Origin: Candidatus Adiutrix sp.
GTDB lineage: Bacteria; Desulfobacterota; Desulfarculia; Adiutricales; Adiutricaceae
Reading direction: 5' to 3'
Assembly (NCBI GenBank): GCA_031273445.1
Contig: JAISRV010000246.1
Coordinates: 1 to 8,677 of the forward strand
Length of the DNA stretch: 8,677 nucleotides
The notes beneath the pieces are model-generated. The model saw nothing but the letters and a program-made list of their open reading frames with translations. It ran no database searches and was not told the origin of the DNA. Shown here piece after piece: positions 7,207-8,677 of this stretch. The translations under genes were made by a program, and so were the position numbers. The number at the start of each line of letters is the position of its first letter. The stretch's first letter is position 1.

Positions 7207-7209
7207 CAA
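7181..7209 (-). promoter_or_regulatory. candidate promoter of the TPR gene
   Basis: On the minus strand, TTGATT (4 of 6, 7204-7209) is followed after 17 bases by TAAAAT (5 of 6, 7181-7186). Transcription would start near 7175, giving a leader of about 60 bases. An overlapping alternative is TTGCAT-17 bases-TATTTT a little downstream. Confidence 0.55.
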
Positions 7210-7224
7210 GGCGCCAATAAAACA

Positions 7225-7253
7225 TTGACAAGCAATTTTAAATTATCTATTAT
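7225..7253 (+). promoter_or_regulatory. sigma70-type promoter for the DJ-1 remnant / GTPase unit
   Basis: A perfect TTGACA (7225-7230) is followed after exactly 17 bases by TATTAT (5 of 6, 7248-7253). The start would be near 7260, about 30 bases before the first ribosome binding site. The promoter looks fully functional although the first gene behind it is broken. Confidence 0.8.
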
Positions 7254-7288
7254 TTAAATAGGTTAATTTTGATATTCAGGAGGGCGAC

Positions 7289-7528
7289 ATGAGGCGAGCT
7301 TTAATGCTGCATGCCGATGGCTTTGAAGAAATTGAAGGCATTACCCAGTTTGATTATCTGCGCCGCGCGGGAATTTCGGGAAATGTCGTCGCCGCCATAT
7401 GCGCCTCGCCGGCGGACAAATCGAAACGGCTATTGAACCCGTCGCTTCGCTCCGTCGCCTCTCTCAGGGGCGACCGCTTTTTAAAAATATTCGCCTACAC
7501 TCGAGAACTACTGACTGTCAGCCCCTGA
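7289..7528 (+). pseudogene. DJ-1/PfpI-family remnant with large internal deletion
   Basis: Intact DJ-1/PfpI proteins (about 180-190 residues) act as deglycase-, chaperone- or protease-like enzymes with a nucleophilic Cys on an elbow. The first 30 residues here (MRRALMLHADGFEEIEGITQ, then FDYLRRAGIS) match the family N-terminus, including the conserved Glu (E16). Residues 33-41 (VVAAICASP) match the nucleophile elbow, which normally lies about 70 residues later, with the Cys at C38. The core between them is missing, while the frame remains open. After about residue 42 the sequence no longer resembles the family, and the reading frame ends at TGA 7526. A very strong AGGAGG (7278-7283) lies five bases before the ATG, so a 79-residue product may still be made. 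Lacking most of the fold, it is unlikely to be an active enzyme. Confidence 0.75.
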
Positions 7529-7535
7529 AATGGCC

Positions 7536-7540
7536 GGAGG
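7536..7540 (+). promoter_or_regulatory. ribosome binding site that sets the GTPase start (TTG)
   Basis: GGAGG lies eight bases before TTG 7549, in the GTPase frame and just after the stop of the DJ-1 remnant. No ATG or GTG with a comparable site is nearby in that frame. The in-frame ATGs at 7399 and 7579 have no convincing purine-rich sequence ahead of them. Confidence 0.65.
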
Positions 7541-7548
7541 AACCAACA

Positions 7549-8677
7549 TTGCGCGGGATCAATGAGCTGATTGACGACATGATCAAGGCGGTCAACGGCA
7601 TAAGCCCCTCGCTCGGCCTGGGCGAAGAGGGAGAAAAAGCCGCCCTCCTTCTGGCTCTGCTGAAAGACCGCCTGAAGCATCCTGACGGACCTTTGGCCGT
7701 GGTCATGTGCGGCCCCACCGGCGCGGGCAAATCGCACCTCTTCAATTTTCTGGTCGGAGAAGACATCAGCCCTTCCAGCTACAAGCGCCCCAGCACCGTG
7801 GCCCCGGTTTTGGCCGCATCGCCGGAAACATCCTCAGCCGTGAATAAAGCCGATTTTTTGCCCGATTATAAAAAGATAGCGACAAAGAGCCCGATTTCGT
7901 TTGAAATCGGCGATGACCGCCGTCTGTATACGGCCGAAGTCAAAACGCCCCCCTGGGGCTGGCCGCCTGAACTGGCCCTGATTGACGCCCCCGACTTCGA
8001 CAGCGTTATGGAGAAAAATCAAAGCCAGGCCACGGACATGGCCCGCCGCGCCGATGCCGTCATTTTAGTGGCGCATCAGGCCAAATACGCCGACCAGAGC
8101 GCCTGGGATTTTCTGGAGGAAGAAAAAAAGCGCGACCGGCCTCTCTTGGTTATTTTAAATCGCGTCACGGCCGAAGCCGTCGAGGCTGATTTCTCCGCCC
8201 GGCTTGAGGCCCTGAACATTAAGGCCGCCCTCTTGACCTGGCCGGAAGAAGGCGCCGCGGAGCAGACTCCGGTCAATGCGGCCCGCGGCGAATTGACGCG
8301 GTGGCTGACCGGACTTTCCGCCAGAAGCCGGGAGATTACAGCGGAAAACGGCCGAAGAGAAACCGCTCGCCTCGGCGAACTGATGCGCGGCGAAATAATT
8401 TCTCGGCTGACCGCGAGAGAAAACGAACTGACGCGTCGGCTCGGCGACGTGCGCCGCCTGACCGCGGAATGGACGGCCAACCCGCAAAAACATCTGTCGC
8501 TGAATCTGCCGGGCGAAATGAAAGAAGCTCTAATGAAAAATCTGGGCGAGACAGTGCGGCGCTCCGACCTATGGGCCGGGCCGCGTCGCGTCATCTCCCG
8601 CCCCTTTGCCCTGGTCGGCGAGCAGCTGAAAAAATTATTCAACGACGACCCCAAAGCGGCTTCTAACCTGGCCGACG
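7549..8677 (+). CDS. dynamin-like GTPase-domain protein (C-terminus beyond window)
   Basis: The frame stays open to the window edge, giving at least 376 codons from TTG 7549. A P-loop GPTGAGKSHLFNFLVG begins at residue 55 and is preceded by a beta strand (LAVVMC). A switch-I-like RPSTVAP follows. The G3 position reads LALIDAPDFDS (D146), with Asp replacing the usual Gly of DxxG. After the strand ADAVILVAH, the G4 position reads LLVILNRVT instead of NKxD. The later part (about 255-330) is rich in Arg and Glu heptad-like helices (TARLGELMRGEI, TARENELTRRLGDVRR), likely a stalk or coiled coil. This resembles dynamin-superfamily or YfjP-like GTPases, some of which act at membranes, but the exact family and role are not clear. 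The frame is open upstream to 7354, so ATG 7399 is a possible but poorly supported start. Confidence 0.8.
   Translation, partial: MRGINELIDDMIKAVNGISPSLGLGEEGEKAALLLALLKDRLKHPDGPLAVVMCGPTGAGKSHLFNFLVGEDISPSSYKRPSTVAPVLAASPETSSAVNKADFLPDYKKIATKSPISFEIGDDRRLYTAEVKTPPWGWPPELALIDAPDFDSVMEKNQSQATDMARRADAVILVAHQAKYADQSAWDFLEEEKKRDRPLLVILNRVTAEAVEADFSARLEALNIKAALLTWPEEGAAEQTPVNAARGELTRWLTGLSARSREITAENGRRETARLGELMRGEIISRLTARENELTRRLGDVRRLTAEWTANPQKHLSLNLPGEMKEALMKNLGETVRRSDLWAGPRRVISRPFALVGEQLKKLFNDDPKAASNLAD

Noticed and set aside
7530..7565. ATG 7530 as the true start of the next gene
   Set aside because: The frame stops after 11 codons; the GTPase motifs are in a different frame.
8076..8654. 192-codon minus-strand open frame opposite the GTPase
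   Set aside because: Arg/Ser-rich antisense product; the plus-strand frame has P-loop and G3 motifs.

Overview
The window looks like core chromosome of a Gram-negative bacterium with fairly GC-rich coding sequence. The evidence is an IF-2/NusA/YlxR cluster, a SPOR-domain membrane protein and a YfgM-like membrane-anchored TPR protein. A Deltaproteobacteria-type (Desulfobacterota) host is my best guess, but it is inference from general protein style, not proof. I see no insertion sequence, phage gene, CRISPR array or integrase.

Layout. Positions 2-5000 (minus strand) hold the transcription/translation-factor operon. Read in the direction of transcription, it contains a consensus promoter (4972-5000), a tRNA-Gly with anticodon CCC (4840-4915), the wreck of rimP (about 4405-4726), intact nusA (2918-4381), intact ylxR (2613-2909), a 142-base gap, and infB (2-2470, C-terminus cut by the window edge). 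Positions 5051-6064 (minus) encode a membrane-anchored SPOR-domain protein. Its 178-base upstream region is packed with perfect inverted repeats around a TATAAT box. Positions 6243-7112 (minus) encode the YfgM-like TPR protein. Positions 7113-7288 form a divergent intergenic region with a promoter on each strand and a perfect 10-bp inverted repeat over the minus-strand promoter. On the plus strand, 7289-7528 is the 5' remnant of a DJ-1/PfpI-family gene, followed by a dynamin-like GTPase gene (from about 7549, running off the window) that starts at TTG behind a strong ribosome binding site.

How the genes fit together. NusA (transcript elongation and termination), RimP (30S maturation) and IF-2 (initiator tRNA delivery) are normally co-expressed. 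Here RimP appears lost while its neighbours stay intact. The DJ-1-like gene keeps its promoter, ribosome binding site, start codon and first 30 or so codons. It is then joined in frame to its own cysteine-elbow motif, with about 70 residues missing. The promoter and leader now seem to serve the GTPase.

The most interesting points are two independent gene wrecks in less than 9 kb beside perfectly open essential genes, which suggests ongoing gene loss; the palindrome-rich control region of the SPOR gene; and the GTPase with non-canonical G3 and G4 motifs. I did not find a clear new multi-gene system.
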